From positions 1 through 39,128 of the forward strand of contig CAMAXI010000018.1 of assembly GCA_945862165.1 (NCBI GenBank): a DNA stretch of 39,128 nucleotides. The letters run 5' to 3'. Under the pieces are notes generated by a model that saw only the letters and a list, made by a program, of their open reading frames with translations, had not been told where the DNA came from and did not search any database. Positions 17,391-26,976 of this stretch are shown piece after piece (position 1 is the stretch's first letter; each line of letters begins with the position of its first letter). This stretch comes from Chryseobacterium gleum (GTDB lineage: Bacteria > Bacteroidota > Bacteroidia > Flavobacteriales_D > Crocinitomicaceae). The position numbers and the translations under genes are program-made.

Positions 17391-17398
17391 CAAAACTA
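17391..17398 (-). promoter_or_regulatory. yicC operon promoter -7 element
   Basis: TAGTTTTG on the minus strand matches TAnnTTTG; the leader to the yicC ATG would be about 50 nt. A -33 TTTG is not obvious. On the plus strand TAATTTAG (17447-17454), one mismatch to consensus, is a weaker candidate for metF. The 151-bp gap shows no obvious S-adenosylmethionine riboswitch fold. Confidence 0.4.
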
Positions 17399-17484
17399 TT
17401 TTTTAGGTTAGTTGTTTTTCACATGTTCGACTTCCTACATATTTCGTAATTTAGTAGCATAATCTGAATTTTTAATAGCCAGAA

Positions 17485-18435
17485 ATGAAAGTTATAGATC
17501 ACTTAAACGAAGCAAAATCAACCCTGTTTTCATTTGAAATTTTACCTCCTTTAAAAGGAAAAAGTATTCAATCTATCTTTGATGGTATCGACCCTTTAAT
17601 GGAATTCAAGCCAAAATATATTAATGTAACCTACCACCGCGAGGAATATATTTTCAAAGAACGCGATAATGGTCTACTTGAAAAAATAGCCATTCGTAAA
17701 CGTCCAGGTACCGTTGGTATTTGTGCGGCTATTATGAATAAATACCACGTAGACGCTGTACCTCACTTAATTTGTGGAGGATTTAGTAAAGAAGAAACGG
17801 AAAATGCTTTAATTGATTTACAATTTTTAGGCATCGATAATGTACTTGCTTTACGTGGTGATTCAATCAAAACAGAAAGTACCTTTAGACCTCATCGAGA
17901 AGGACACGCATACGCTGTTGATTTGATCAAACAGGTAGTAGAAATGAATTCTGGAAAATATATCACCGAAGACTTCCAACTTGAACCTACTAATTATTGT
18001 ATTGGTACTGCTGGATATCCAGAAAAGCATTTTGAAGCAATGAATTTAAATACAGACTTACAGTATTTAAAGGCGAAAGTGGATGCAGGTGCTGAATATA
18101 TTGTTACACAAATGTTTTTTGATAATCAAAAATTTTTTGAATTTGTAGATGCTTGTCGTGCAATTGGTATTACGGTTCCAATTATACCAGGTATTAAACC
18201 GATAAAAACATTAAATCATACTACGTTCTTACCTAAATTATTTCATATTGACTATCCGGAAGCATTAGCAAAAGAATTGTTAAAATGTAAAAATAACGAA
18301 GCTGTTAAGCACTTGGGTATTGAATGGGGAATCCAACAATCGAAAGAATTAAAGGCACAAAATGTACCTGGTATTCACTATTATACAATGTCTAATTCGG
18401 ATGAAGTTAAAGCAATTGCTTCCGAAGTATTTTAA
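17485..18435 (+). CDS. metF: 5,10-methylenetetrahydrofolate reductase
   Basis: MetF reduces methylene-THF to methyl-THF for methionine synthesis, using FAD. The 316 residues form the MTHFR barrel: FEILPP with Glu18 (the proton donor position), YINVTYHRE, VPHLICGGFSKEE, VLALRGD (about 121-127, the FAD/folate Asp) and YIVTQMFFDN, then VPIIPGIKPI. Length matches single-domain bacterial MetF. It is divergent from yicC and 8 bp before an exported protein of unknown function. Confidence 0.95.
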   Translation: MKVIDHLNEAKSTLFSFEILPPLKGKSIQSIFDGIDPLMEFKPKYINVTYHREEYIFKERDNGLLEKIAIRKRPGTVGICAAIMNKYHVDAVPHLICGGFSKEETENALIDLQFLGIDNVLALRGDSIKTESTFRPHREGHAYAVDLIKQVVEMNSGKYITEDFQLEPTNYCIGTAGYPEKHFEAMNLNTDLQYLKAKVDAGAEYIVTQMFFDNQKFFEFVDACRAIGITVPIIPGIKPIKTLNHTTFLPKLFHIDYPEALAKELLKCKNNEAVKHLGIEWGIQQSKELKAQNVPGIHYYTMSNSDEVKAIASEVF

Positions 18436-18443
18436 TTTTTATT

Positions 18444-18983
18444 ATGCGTAACTATTTCGTATTGTGCTTACTAATATTTATTGGTAGCATTTCTTTTTCT
18501 CAAAACAAGCACATTCAGCTTACCAATGGCTTAATTGTAGCACAGTTAGATCGACCAGAAGAAAAGTTTACTTTAGAAATAAATTTGGCAGAATTATTTG
18601 CGAATGAGGGCGTTCAAGTTATTCCATCCTTAAATATTCTAAAACAAGGTGAAATCGCTTCCGTATTAGCTTCAGATTCCATTATCGGTTCACTCAAATC
18701 AAAAAATGTGGATACCTACATTTTAGTTTCTGTCCGTGGCTTTGATAAGAATTTTAAACCGTCTACCCATTTTGAAAGTTTAGCAAACGAGTTAGCATCA
18801 AGCCACCTTTTCCCATTATTTCGCGACGAAATTATGTCTATCACTTTTGAATTCACATTTTATCGAAATGGTCAAGTAATTGCCAATGAATTACTTCGTT
18901 TAAAAAATGTGGATTCTAAAGATAAGGTCATGAAAAAACTGCGCAAGAAATTACCGAAGTTAATTTCCAAGTGGAAAGTGTGA
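18444..18983 (+). CDS. Exported protein of unknown function
   Basis: I do not recognise this 179-residue protein. It has a signal peptide (MRNYFVLCLLIFIGSISFSQ, cut probably after about residue 20) with no lipobox cysteine, then about 150 residues of mixed alpha/beta character without repeats, including ILVSVRGFDKNF and a FEFTFYRNGQVIANELLRL strand pair, and a strongly basic C-terminus (KKLRKKLPKLISKWK). It sits 8 bp behind metF, so it may be co-transcribed, though a pathway link is unlikely. Its TGA lies inside the 48-bp palindrome at 18980-19027, so the element forms the end of the gene. Confidence 0.75.
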   Translation: MRNYFVLCLLIFIGSISFSQNKHIQLTNGLIVAQLDRPEEKFTLEINLAELFANEGVQVIPSLNILKQGEIASVLASDSIIGSLKSKNVDTYILVSVRGFDKNFKPSTHFESLANELASSHLFPLFRDEIMSITFEFTFYRNGQVIANELLRLKNVDSKDKVMKKLRKKLPKLISKWKV

Positions 18984-19027
18984 TATTTTGTAGAGACGCA
19001 ATGCATTGCGTCTCTACAAAATATCAC
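18980..19027. terminator. 48-bp perfect palindrome over both stop codons, REP-like family copy B
   Basis: Arms 18980-19003 and 19004-19027 are exact reverse complements (24 bp), centre AATGCATT, core GTAGAGACGC. It fills the gap between the convergent exported-protein gene and sprA: the TGA at 18981-18983 is wholly inside, and the sprA TAG (19029-19027) begins in its last base. The TTTTG/CAAAA shoulders resemble copy A at 14341-14394. Confidence 0.9.
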
Positions 19028-22000
19028 TATATCCCCGCTAAATTCAACCTTAATTTCAATCCTGCACTTGTATTAGAAGTAGGATAAGACGTTGCTACTT
19101 TAGGTCTGTTGATTACCTGGTCGTAGTACATCATCAACGTTAGATTTGGTCCTAAATTATAATCCATCGAAGACTTAATAGAAATTACCATTTGACCTGC
19201 AGTAGCCTGGTTGGTGTTTTCTACAATCTTACGAATCACTGTGTAATTATCTCTAAAAGAGAAATCAAAACGTATATTTAAATCGTTCTCTGGGATTTTA
19301 CCTTGAATCTTAAAAGGAAATTTCACTTTTGAGAATTTCACGCCGGAACCAATCACCCATTCTTTCGATAGTATTTCCGTCACTTGTTGATTACTTAAAG
19401 CCAACGATGCATTACGGTCTTTTTTGTACTCTACTTTAGTTATCAAACCTTGACCCAAGAAATTCCAAGTGGCATCAAAACCAAATAATGGAGAAAACCG
19501 TTCGGTCAAAGCAACATTTTGAATTTGTCGTTCTGAAATAAAATTCGTGTTTAAATCCAACGTGGAAGGATTCCCATTTGCATCCAATTCCGCTTTTAAG
19601 TTGGTTTGTATTCCTGAAATACTCACACTAGATGCATATGCATGACGTAGGGTAATATTTTTAGTGCGTTTCTTAAAAAACTCCATTTTGGAAAACCCAT
19701 TATAATTAATTGACCAATTTGGTAATGGTATCGCTGCTATTGGATTAATATTTCTAGTAGACATCTTATTATTCGTATAGGATGTCAAGAACGAACCAAC
19801 TAATACTTCTTGTTGTGTAGCACCATATCCTTTTGCATATCCACTTGTAACTACACTAGAATTAGGATTTTTATTTCCTAATAACTGGCTCACCTCCTCG
19901 CGATTATTACGCAATGCTGTAAAAGAAGAAGATTGATAGCTCGTTCCCGAAGTAATAAAGGAAGAGCGTAAAGCAATTGTAGAGTAAGTCAATGTTCCTG
20001 TTTCTACTAAACTTTGATTTTGATAACTTTGCGTAGAATCATTCCAACGGAAAAAATCGCTTGAATTCATTGTATAATTACGGTTGAAATTTAATTCTAC
20101 CGAAACATCTTTCAAGGGTTCCAAAGTCATTCTACCCGAAATGTTTTGCGAATGCGTAAGCGTATGCTGTTTATTTAATGCTTGATTTTTAACTAACCAA
20201 CCATTATCTGCAGCGGTTCTTGCAAAATCATAAGCTGTTTTTTGACCATAAATATCATAGGTTTGTTGTCCAAACAAGAATCCTGTCAATGCACTTGGTG
20301 AAGTTGCAGGCATCCCTAAATAACGTGTTTCTAAATTATATCCTGGCAATAAAGTTCCGTCGTTTATGGCATAGGTTCCAGAAACCGATCGCACACTCAT
20401 CACTGCACGACCAAGCGTAGCAACAACTATATTTACTGGTTCTTTAGCGCGTTTAGCTCTTTTAGCTTCCCATTTTTCTTTGCGTAATACTCTGCGACGC
20501 ATACGATCTTCTTTTCGTTTTTCCTTTCTTGTTAATTGATCATACGGCTTCCCAAAAGAAGTAACTTTCGAATCAAATTTTGTTGGTTTCTTGGCAGGAG
20601 TTTCTTGTTGGGAATTTAATTGAGGGCGCGAATTCGTTTTTCCACTTTCGATTATTTTCTTTAGATACGGTACTTTCGAGTAGAAATTAGTCATGTTTAA
20701 TGTAGTTGTAAGATTAACTACACGACTATTCTGAACTGTATTTCCAAATTGACTTTGTCCTAAAGGTGCACGTTGCCAGTTAAACGTTCCACTGTATTTT
20801 GCAGACGCTGTAACAAAATCCAATAAAGGAATTTTATCGAATGGTAGATTATAACTAAATGCATAATCATGGGTATAATCCATTGTTTTCCCTAGTGTAT
20901 TCAATTGTCGTTTGATGGTATCTAAAAAGATTTGATATCCTACAGGATCCGCTTTTTTATCTACACGACCATTCGATTCATCAAAGATTGCCCGATCTGA
21001 CGCATTAAAAGTAAACTTTAAGTTTTTAGTGATATCATACCCTAAACTATACGAACGGTTCCATGTAAATGATTTCACATAAACAGGTGTAAATTCGTAG
21101 GTAGGCGCTAAATTATTTCGAACTTTTCGCTCATTATAATTACGCAATACATCATTGTTTACGGATATGGTTTTTGGTGTCAAGAATAAATTAGCATCTT
21201 TTATAACATTCCACCATTTAGATTTCTGCATAAACTTGACCTTTTTGAATGGCTCAATAGGTTTTGCTGCGAAACTATAACTATACGTCAATGCACTTTT
21301 CCAACTTCTAGTTCGATCAAATTCGATATTAAAATCGCGTTTATACGTTTCATTATACCCATACGTTGCAGAGAAATTGGATATATTCCAAAAATGCGCT
21401 TTTGCATCTGGATTTGCCTCTTTACGAACATTTGTAAAGTTGTAGGATCTTCGTTCAGTAAAGTCTTGTCCGGATTTAGCACGTTCACTTTTTTCTGCTA
21501 AAGGGTAATCATTCAATTTGATATCCGGATTAAAAGGATCATATTCCGGATTGATAATTCCTAAATTATAGCCATAAAAAAATGGTAATGAAATCTTTCG
21601 TTTATTTCCTAAAAACTGACCTAATTGCATGGTAGTATTAAAATCGAATCCAATTTGTTCATTTCGTTGTCTTTCTTGCACACGACTTTCAATAGACCCC
21701 CAGTTTACGGTTGAATAATTACCAGAAACCGAAACATTCGCAAAGTCAGCCGCTTGCATCTGCATTCTTCCAACAGCCGCTGTACCACCATTACTCTGGA
21801 AATCTGTTAAGCGTAACTCATTGATCCAAACATTACCACATTTTGCTAAACCATCATCAGTCCATAATTTGTTATTATCGATTGCTGGATTACGCACACC
21901 AATCATGATCGTTTTGACACCTTGTAAATTAGGGCTTCCTTTTACCTTTATGTATCGTGTTGGATTAGCAGGATCTACCATTACATACTCCGTTGAATTA

Positions 22001-25000
22001 GTGGTAGTTGAATTGGGATTTTCTGTAACACTATTTCTCTTTTTCTTTACTAAAAGAAGGTTATCAAAATCAATCTCCATGTTATTTGCATCTGGCCAAA
22101 TTTCATTTGGATTTGAAACTGGAGATCCTTTTAAGGCTGTTTCATTCCAAACGGTAGTTGCCAAGGGCATTTCATACTCATAATAATTATCGGTGAAATC
22201 TGAACCTAAACGAACGAATAAGGTAAGATCATTGGACTTTAACGGATTCGATTTGGTTATTTCTTCCGCGTGTACAAACATTTTTAATTTCTTATACGTA
22301 CGCACATCAAATTGCACATTTTTATAGGCAGCTCTTGCGGAACCATCTTTTAAATTACAAACCTCAAAAGATAAAGCTTGTTCGTTCATTTGGCGTTGCT
22401 GTACTTGCGAAGGATCAATCTCTCTTAAAATACCTGGAGGTAACACATAATTCACCGGAGCACGTGCTGCATTTTCTTCAATGTTTACTGCTGAAATATT
22501 GAAAGTTGTCAAGTTTGGATCTGTTTGAAACGTTTCACCTGGTAAATTTAAATCTCCCAAATACTTTCTCCATTCCCCACGAATAAATTCTAAACGCGCA
22601 AAACGCACAACCACTTCTTCATTAAAATCTTTTAAAAACATACGCATAAAACGTATGGAACGGAAATCAGAAATACCATTGACAATTTTTTGTGGTTCAC
22701 GAACAGGAACTTTAAATTGAATCCATTTTTCTATTTTATTACCAACTGGGACATCGACAATATTGGTAATGTAATTCTTACCAACTTCTAAATCTTTGGA
22801 ACGTAAACTCACTTTATATTGAAAATAACTTTCTGATTCTGAAAGGTTATTGTCTTGATTTAAATCTTCTACATCTGGTAAATTTGTTGCTTGTGTAGTA
22901 TAACCTCCAGCATTTATTTTTGCAGACATTTCCAACGAAGGGGAGTTTCCTTGGTGTCTATTAAAACGTTTATAGCGCGTTAAAATATCTGCGTTTTCAC
23001 TGTCATATACATCATTTCTATAATAGGTATAATCATCATTGGATGGATCGGATAACATTTTATCTTTCACCGCAGGATCTAAAATTGGATTGTTTTTTAC
23101 CCAATTGACATACGTTTTATAATTGGATGCTTCAGCATCATTATTCCAACCGTCTAATCCAATGTCTTGGTATTCCAAACTAGAAGGACTTGGGTCAAAT
23201 GCATTTACTACCACATTTTGCGTAGACACGCGCGCCCATTGTGTGATATCAATATTGTCAGTAGTTGTAGTTGTAGCCGTAGGTAATCCGTTTTCAAATT
23301 CTTTTCTAGAATCTGGCAATACATCCTCTGAAATGTTTCCTAGATTAAAGTATAGATCTCCTCCCGAATGTAGCGAATTTGGATCCACTTTTTCAGCATC
23401 TTCATTAAACGGATTTAATATCCAAAACTGGATATATTCAACGTTTGACAACTCAAAATCATTGGTGCTCAAAGAACGCATAATTCCACCCCATTTGGAT
23501 GCAGGATTTTGAAAATGGCCTAGTTTATCTAATATCGACGTAGAATCATAATTATAAATACCACGTTCTTTTGGATAAAATGCTAAATCTAGCACTGGAA
23601 TATTTTGGAAAGTACCTGTTTGTTGCTGTAAGTTTGGAAATATCTCTTTTTGATAGACCACACGCATTCTACTATCAGATAACATTTGCGGATTATCGAT
23701 TATATGTTTAGGTGTAGTCGAACCTGCTTGATAAAACATCGGATCAATCAAATACCAAGCAATATTGGCACGTTTAAATCCTGCACTTAAATCTTTATTA
23801 GCTGCTTCTGGAAATAAATCTGATTGGTATTGAGGAATAGATGCTAACTTCCAAGCTGTTTGTGTACGTAAATCAATCGTACTTTGACTTCCTTCAAAAT
23901 CATCTACATACGATATACCTGTTGCCGAAATTGCTCTAGGTGTTCCTGGAATTAAATGTGCCACTTCTCCTGTAAAAGAAATGGAAGATTTAGCACGTGT
24001 AGAAAGAATTGGTAAAAAATCTACCGCTTTTGTTAAAAACGGAAGATCGTGTTTAAATGCAATGTCCAAACCAATCATGTTATTTTTAAAGGGTTCGGAA
24101 CCAATATCTACTTTTTGGGTAATTGGTCGTTCGGTCATGCGCATCCACGTAGCACCTAAATTAAAGTCTTTGTTAAAACGATAATTCAAATGGGTTCCTA
24201 ACATCGATCGGGCCTGGAAACCAAAAACAGAGTTACTTTCAACGGAAACTTTTATTGGTGTATTTGATTCTAACACTCCTGTGTTCAATATTTTAACACG
24301 GCCTAAATTGTAATCGACCGAATAATCAGTTCCCTCTACCAATTTGATTCCTCCCGCAGTCACCGACACTGCACCTTGTGGTACATTTAAAGCATTTAAA
24401 GGAATGTCTGAACTTACGGAAGACTGGTATTGCCCTTTAAAAATGAACCTATTTTTGGCTGGAAGTTGTTGAGCTGCCGTTTTTGTGGAATCATATAATT
24501 CTGTAAACGCAATCTTGTCTACAGTACTGATTGGTATACCTTTCGCTAACATCTTTTGTCGCAATGTTTGACCAAAAGGCTCTATCGTAGAAAAATATAC
24601 ACGCCCATTTTTTGGATTGATGGTTCCTCCATTATCTGCCTTATTTCCATTGAAATTTACGGGAGCAAAGTCAAATAATCCATCTGAAAAAGGTTGATTG
24701 TTGACATTCATTTTATCCATCCCCAACAAAGAAACCAACTGTTCTTTATCTAAACCATCGTAAGGGAAAAAGTTAACCGGCAAACTTGTCGCTGGATTAT
24801 TATACATCACATCCAACCGAAACCCATTTCTATCCAAGGAATAAGCACCAATTGAATAGACATTTTTCATCATCAAATCCCAAATTTTATTAGTTGGATT
24901 GGTCAATGTTGGTTTCAATAATTTCAAGAAAAGTGCAGATTTACCATCTACACCATCCGTAGAAAATTGTCCTACTTGGTAGGTTTTTCCCTGATACGTA

Positions 25001-26394
25001 TATTCGTAAGCAACCGCCAACACCTCGTCATTAATAATGGGTTGATTTAGAGATATATAACCTAACAGTGCATTGTAAGAAAATTCTTGATCCGTTAATT
25101 TCCGTGCGTTTTCAACCTTTTCGTATTCTACGGTTTGCTTAAATGGTCCTGGCGCGGTTACTACATTAGATAAAGTTGTCACTGCATTTGAAAACCCTTT
25201 TATCTGATCTTGGGTCAACAACCAAGAATACAAATCATTCGAACTATTATCTGGAAAAATAGAAGAAGAAAAGTTAGTTGGACCTGGATTTGTACCTTGC
25301 ACATCTTGCGGTAAGGCTTCCCCTAAATCCGTAAATGCGACAATATTACGTGTATTCAACGTACTATTTACCCGATTTGTTAACCACACTTCCATCCGTG
25401 TGATGTTAATTTGCGAATTTACGATAGGTAATTGCGCCATGGCAGTATCATACGCATTTCGAAAGTAATGACTAATAAAATAATGGCGATTTGATTCGTA
25501 ATTATCGGCAGATAATTCAAAATTCTGAATTTGCGCTTTTCCAGAAACATTGATTTCTGTTTTTTTTCCTTTGGAAGAAGCGATCACATTATCAATGGTT
25601 AATTTCCCAAATTTCCATTGTGTTTTTACCCCAAATAAAGTCTGTGAACCCTGAATTAAGGAAGTAGTTAATGGTAAGGAGACATTCCCAAGTTCTATTT
25701 TCTGTAGAATTTGATCCTCATCCCCTGTATAACCAAGTTTGGTAACATTCTCAAAATCAAACGAAGCCTGACTATTATAACTTGTACTTAATTTTAGTTT
25801 AGTTCCAATTTGACCAACCAAGTTGATTTGCATATTCTGCTGAAAATCAAAACGTGTCAAACTCCTTTGCGCTACGGGTAAAATTGGATTGTCTAGGCGA
25901 GAATGATTCAAACCCATCGCTACTTCGACGGAACCTTGTGGTTTAATAGTGATTTCATCCGAACCAAAAAAGTTAGCGAACCCTTTTCCTCCAACCTTAA
26001 TAGGTGGTACTAAAGGCTGACCTGATTCTGTCTGTGCATCTATTTTATCCTTCCAGTTATTTGCTAATGATTTCTTACGTTCATATTCTAAATATTCCTT
26101 TAAAGTCATCATCGAAGGATTACGATAATTGATTTTTATAGAATCCCCTAATGTTTCTTTGAATATGTATTTGCGTAAAATAGGATCATAAACGATGGTT
26201 TGTTTTACCTTGCTTGGATCTCCTAAATCAAAGCGTTGTGGAGCTGTTTCTGAAGGATCATACGTTTTCTTTATTGGAAAAGGTAAAGGCTTAATAGAGT
26301 CTTGGGCAAACAAACTGCCATAAAACAAAGATAGCAAGGTAATAATAATAACCTTGCTACAATCTTGTATATAGCACTTAATACGCTTACTCAA
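19027..26394 (-). CDS. sprA: Type IX secretion outer-membrane translocon SprA (Sov)
   Basis: At 2455 residues this is the giant beta-barrel through which T9SS substrates leave the cell, also needed for gliding in flavobacteria. There is a signal peptide (about 1-31, ending SLFAQ), the SprA N-terminal region with a YDPILRKYIF segment, the conserved VDDFEGSQSTIDLRTQ near 826-841, and many long amphipathic strands. A Lys/Arg-rich stretch of 32 residues (about 1955-1986, DNA 20437-20532) is unusual. The start codon is TTG at 26394, 3 nt after the ruvA TAA and in the same frame; no ATG or GTG would keep the signal peptide. Last gene of maeB-ruvA-sprA. Confidence 0.96.
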   Translation of the reverse strand: MSKRIKCYIQDCSKVIIITLLSLFYGSLFAQDSIKPLPFPIKKTYDPSETAPQRFDLGDPSKVKQTIVYDPILRKYIFKETLGDSIKINYRNPSMMTLKEYLEYERKKSLANNWKDKIDAQTESGQPLVPPIKVGGKGFANFFGSDEITIKPQGSVEVAMGLNHSRLDNPILPVAQRSLTRFDFQQNMQINLVGQIGTKLKLSTSYNSQASFDFENVTKLGYTGDEDQILQKIELGNVSLPLTTSLIQGSQTLFGVKTQWKFGKLTIDNVIASSKGKKTEINVSGKAQIQNFELSADNYESNRHYFISHYFRNAYDTAMAQLPIVNSQINITRMEVWLTNRVNSTLNTRNIVAFTDLGEALPQDVQGTNPGPTNFSSSIFPDNSSNDLYSWLLTQDQIKGFSNAVTTLSNVVTAPGPFKQTVEYEKVENARKLTDQEFSYNALLGYISLNQPIINDEVLAVAYEYTYQGKTYQVGQFSTDGVDGKSALFLKLLKPTLTNPTNKIWDLMMKNVYSIGAYSLDRNGFRLDVMYNNPATSLPVNFFPYDGLDKEQLVSLLGMDKMNVNNQPFSDGLFDFAPVNFNGNKADNGGTINPKNGRVYFSTIEPFGQTLRQKMLAKGIPISTVDKIAFTELYDSTKTAAQQLPAKNRFIFKGQYQSSVSSDIPLNALNVPQGAVSVTAGGIKLVEGTDYSVDYNLGRVKILNTGVLESNTPIKVSVESNSVFGFQARSMLGTHLNYRFNKDFNLGATWMRMTERPITQKVDIGSEPFKNNMIGLDIAFKHDLPFLTKAVDFLPILSTRAKSSISFTGEVAHLIPGTPRAISATGISYVDDFEGSQSTIDLRTQTAWKLASIPQYQSDLFPEAANKDLSAGFKRANIAWYLIDPMFYQAGSTTPKHIIDNPQMLSDSRMRVVYQKEIFPNLQQQTGTFQNIPVLDLAFYPKERGIYNYDSTSILDKLGHFQNPASKWGGIMRSLSTNDFELSNVEYIQFWILNPFNEDAEKVDPNSLHSGGDLYFNLGNISEDVLPDSRKEFENGLPTATTTTTDNIDITQWARVSTQNVVVNAFDPSPSSLEYQDIGLDGWNNDAEASNYKTYVNWVKNNPILDPAVKDKMLSDPSNDDYTYYRNDVYDSENADILTRYKRFNRHQGNSPSLEMSAKINAGGYTTQATNLPDVEDLNQDNNLSESESYFQYKVSLRSKDLEVGKNYITNIVDVPVGNKIEKWIQFKVPVREPQKIVNGISDFRSIRFMRMFLKDFNEEVVVRFARLEFIRGEWRKYLGDLNLPGETFQTDPNLTTFNISAVNIEENAARAPVNYVLPPGILREIDPSQVQQRQMNEQALSFEVCNLKDGSARAAYKNVQFDVRTYKKLKMFVHAEEITKSNPLKSNDLTLFVRLGSDFTDNYYEYEMPLATTVWNETALKGSPVSNPNEIWPDANNMEIDFDNLLLVKKKRNSVTENPNSTTTNSTEYVMVDPANPTRYIKVKGSPNLQGVKTIMIGVRNPAIDNNKLWTDDGLAKCGNVWINELRLTDFQSNGGTAAVGRMQMQAADFANVSVSGNYSTVNWGSIESRVQERQRNEQIGFDFNTTMQLGQFLGNKRKISLPFFYGYNLGIINPEYDPFNPDIKLNDYPLAEKSERAKSGQDFTERRSYNFTNVRKEANPDAKAHFWNISNFSATYGYNETYKRDFNIEFDRTRSWKSALTYSYSFAAKPIEPFKKVKFMQKSKWWNVIKDANLFLTPKTISVNNDVLRNYNERKVRNNLAPTYEFTPVYVKSFTWNRSYSLGYDITKNLKFTFNASDRAIFDESNGRVDKKADPVGYQIFLDTIKRQLNTLGKTMDYTHDYAFSYNLPFDKIPLLDFVTASAKYSGTFNWQRAPLGQSQFGNTVQNSRVVNLTTTLNMTNFYSKVPYLKKIIESGKTNSRPQLNSQQETPAKKPTKFDSKVTSFGKPYDQLTRKEKRKEDRMRRRVLRKEKWEAKRAKRAKEPVNIVVATLGRAVMSVRSVSGTYAINDGTLLPGYNLETRYLGMPATSPSALTGFLFGQQTYDIYGQKTAYDFARTAADNGWLVKNQALNKQHTLTHSQNISGRMTLEPLKDVSVELNFNRNYTMNSSDFFRWNDSTQSYQNQSLVETGTLTYSTIALRSSFITSGTSYQSSSFTALRNNREEVSQLLGNKNPNSSVVTSGYAKGYGATQQEVLVGSFLTSYTNNKMSTRNINPIAAIPLPNWSINYNGFSKMEFFKKRTKNITLRHAYASSVSISGIQTNLKAELDANGNPSTLDLNTNFISERQIQNVALTERFSPLFGFDATWNFLGQGLITKVEYKKDRNASLALSNQQVTEILSKEWVIGSGVKFSKVKFPFKIQGKIPENDLNIRFDFSFRDNYTVIRKIVENTNQATAGQMVISIKSSMDYNLGPNLTLMMYYDQVINRPKVATSYPTSNTSAGLKLRLNLAGI

Positions 26395-26397
26395 TGT

Positions 26398-26973
26398 TTA
26401 TAAAATTTTAAGGGCTCCTTTAATAATTTGTTCTACCGATTCATCGCCCTGACTAACCTTTTCAATCGCTTTTTCCGCATTCTTTTTATCAAATCCTAAA
26501 GAAACCAAAGCAGTTAACGCATCAAATCGATTTGTATTGTGTCCAGTGGAAGAAATTTGGGCAGAAAAACTCATTTTCACCATTTTATCCTTTAAATCGA
26601 TAATCACCCGTTGTGCTGTTTTCACACCAATACCCTTGATACTTTGGATTGTACGTACATCTTCTACCTGAATTGCATGGGCTATTTCTTCCGGAACCAA
26701 GGAGGATAACATAATCATCGCAGTATTCGGACCAATGCCAGATACCGAAATTAAATGATTAAACATTTCACGTTCTTCTTTAGTAGCAAAACCATACAAC
26801 AATTGTGCATCTTCACGCACAATAAATTGCGTGTAAACCTTAACCGCTTCTTCCGAACCGATCGCTGAAAATGTATTTAATGAAATTTTCACTTCATAGC
26901 CCAAACCATTACACTCAATAATTAGCGTCGTAGGATTTTTTTCTACTAATTTTCCGTTTATATGCGCAATCAT
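26398..26973 (-). CDS. ruvA: Holliday junction DNA helicase subunit RuvA
   Basis: RuvA binds four-way junctions and loads the RuvB motor. The 191 residues show the three domains: OB-fold (1-62, MIAHINGKLVEK... GLGYEV), the helix-hairpin-helix pair (ISVSGIGPNTAMIML and IKGIGVKTAQRVIIDLK, about 72-128), and a short C-terminal RuvB-binding helical domain (about 145-191). Length is normal. It is 3 nt behind maeB and 3 nt ahead of sprA. Linkage of ruvA and sprA is familiar in Bacteroidota. Confidence 0.96.
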   Translation of the reverse strand: MIAHINGKLVEKNPTTLIIECNGLGYEVKISLNTFSAIGSEEAVKVYTQFIVREDAQLLYGFATKEEREMFNHLISVSGIGPNTAMIMLSSLVPEEIAHAIQVEDVRTIQSIKGIGVKTAQRVIIDLKDKMVKMSFSAQISSTGHNTNRFDALTALVSLGFDKKNAEKAIEKVSQGDESVEQIIKGALKIL

Positions 26974-26976
26974 CTA

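Noticed and set aside
17334-17484. Possible SAM or other methionine riboswitch before metF
   Set aside because: The gap is only 151 bp, AT-rich and shared with the yicC promoter; I could not trace a multi-stem fold with conserved loops.
23123-23512. 129-codon plus-strand ORF inside sprA, and similar long antisense ORFs (for example 21821-22183, 11469-11861, 36422-36811)
   Set aside because: They lie wholly within well-supported genes in another frame, have low-complexity or Cys/His-rich composition typical of shadows, and no promoter or family motif.
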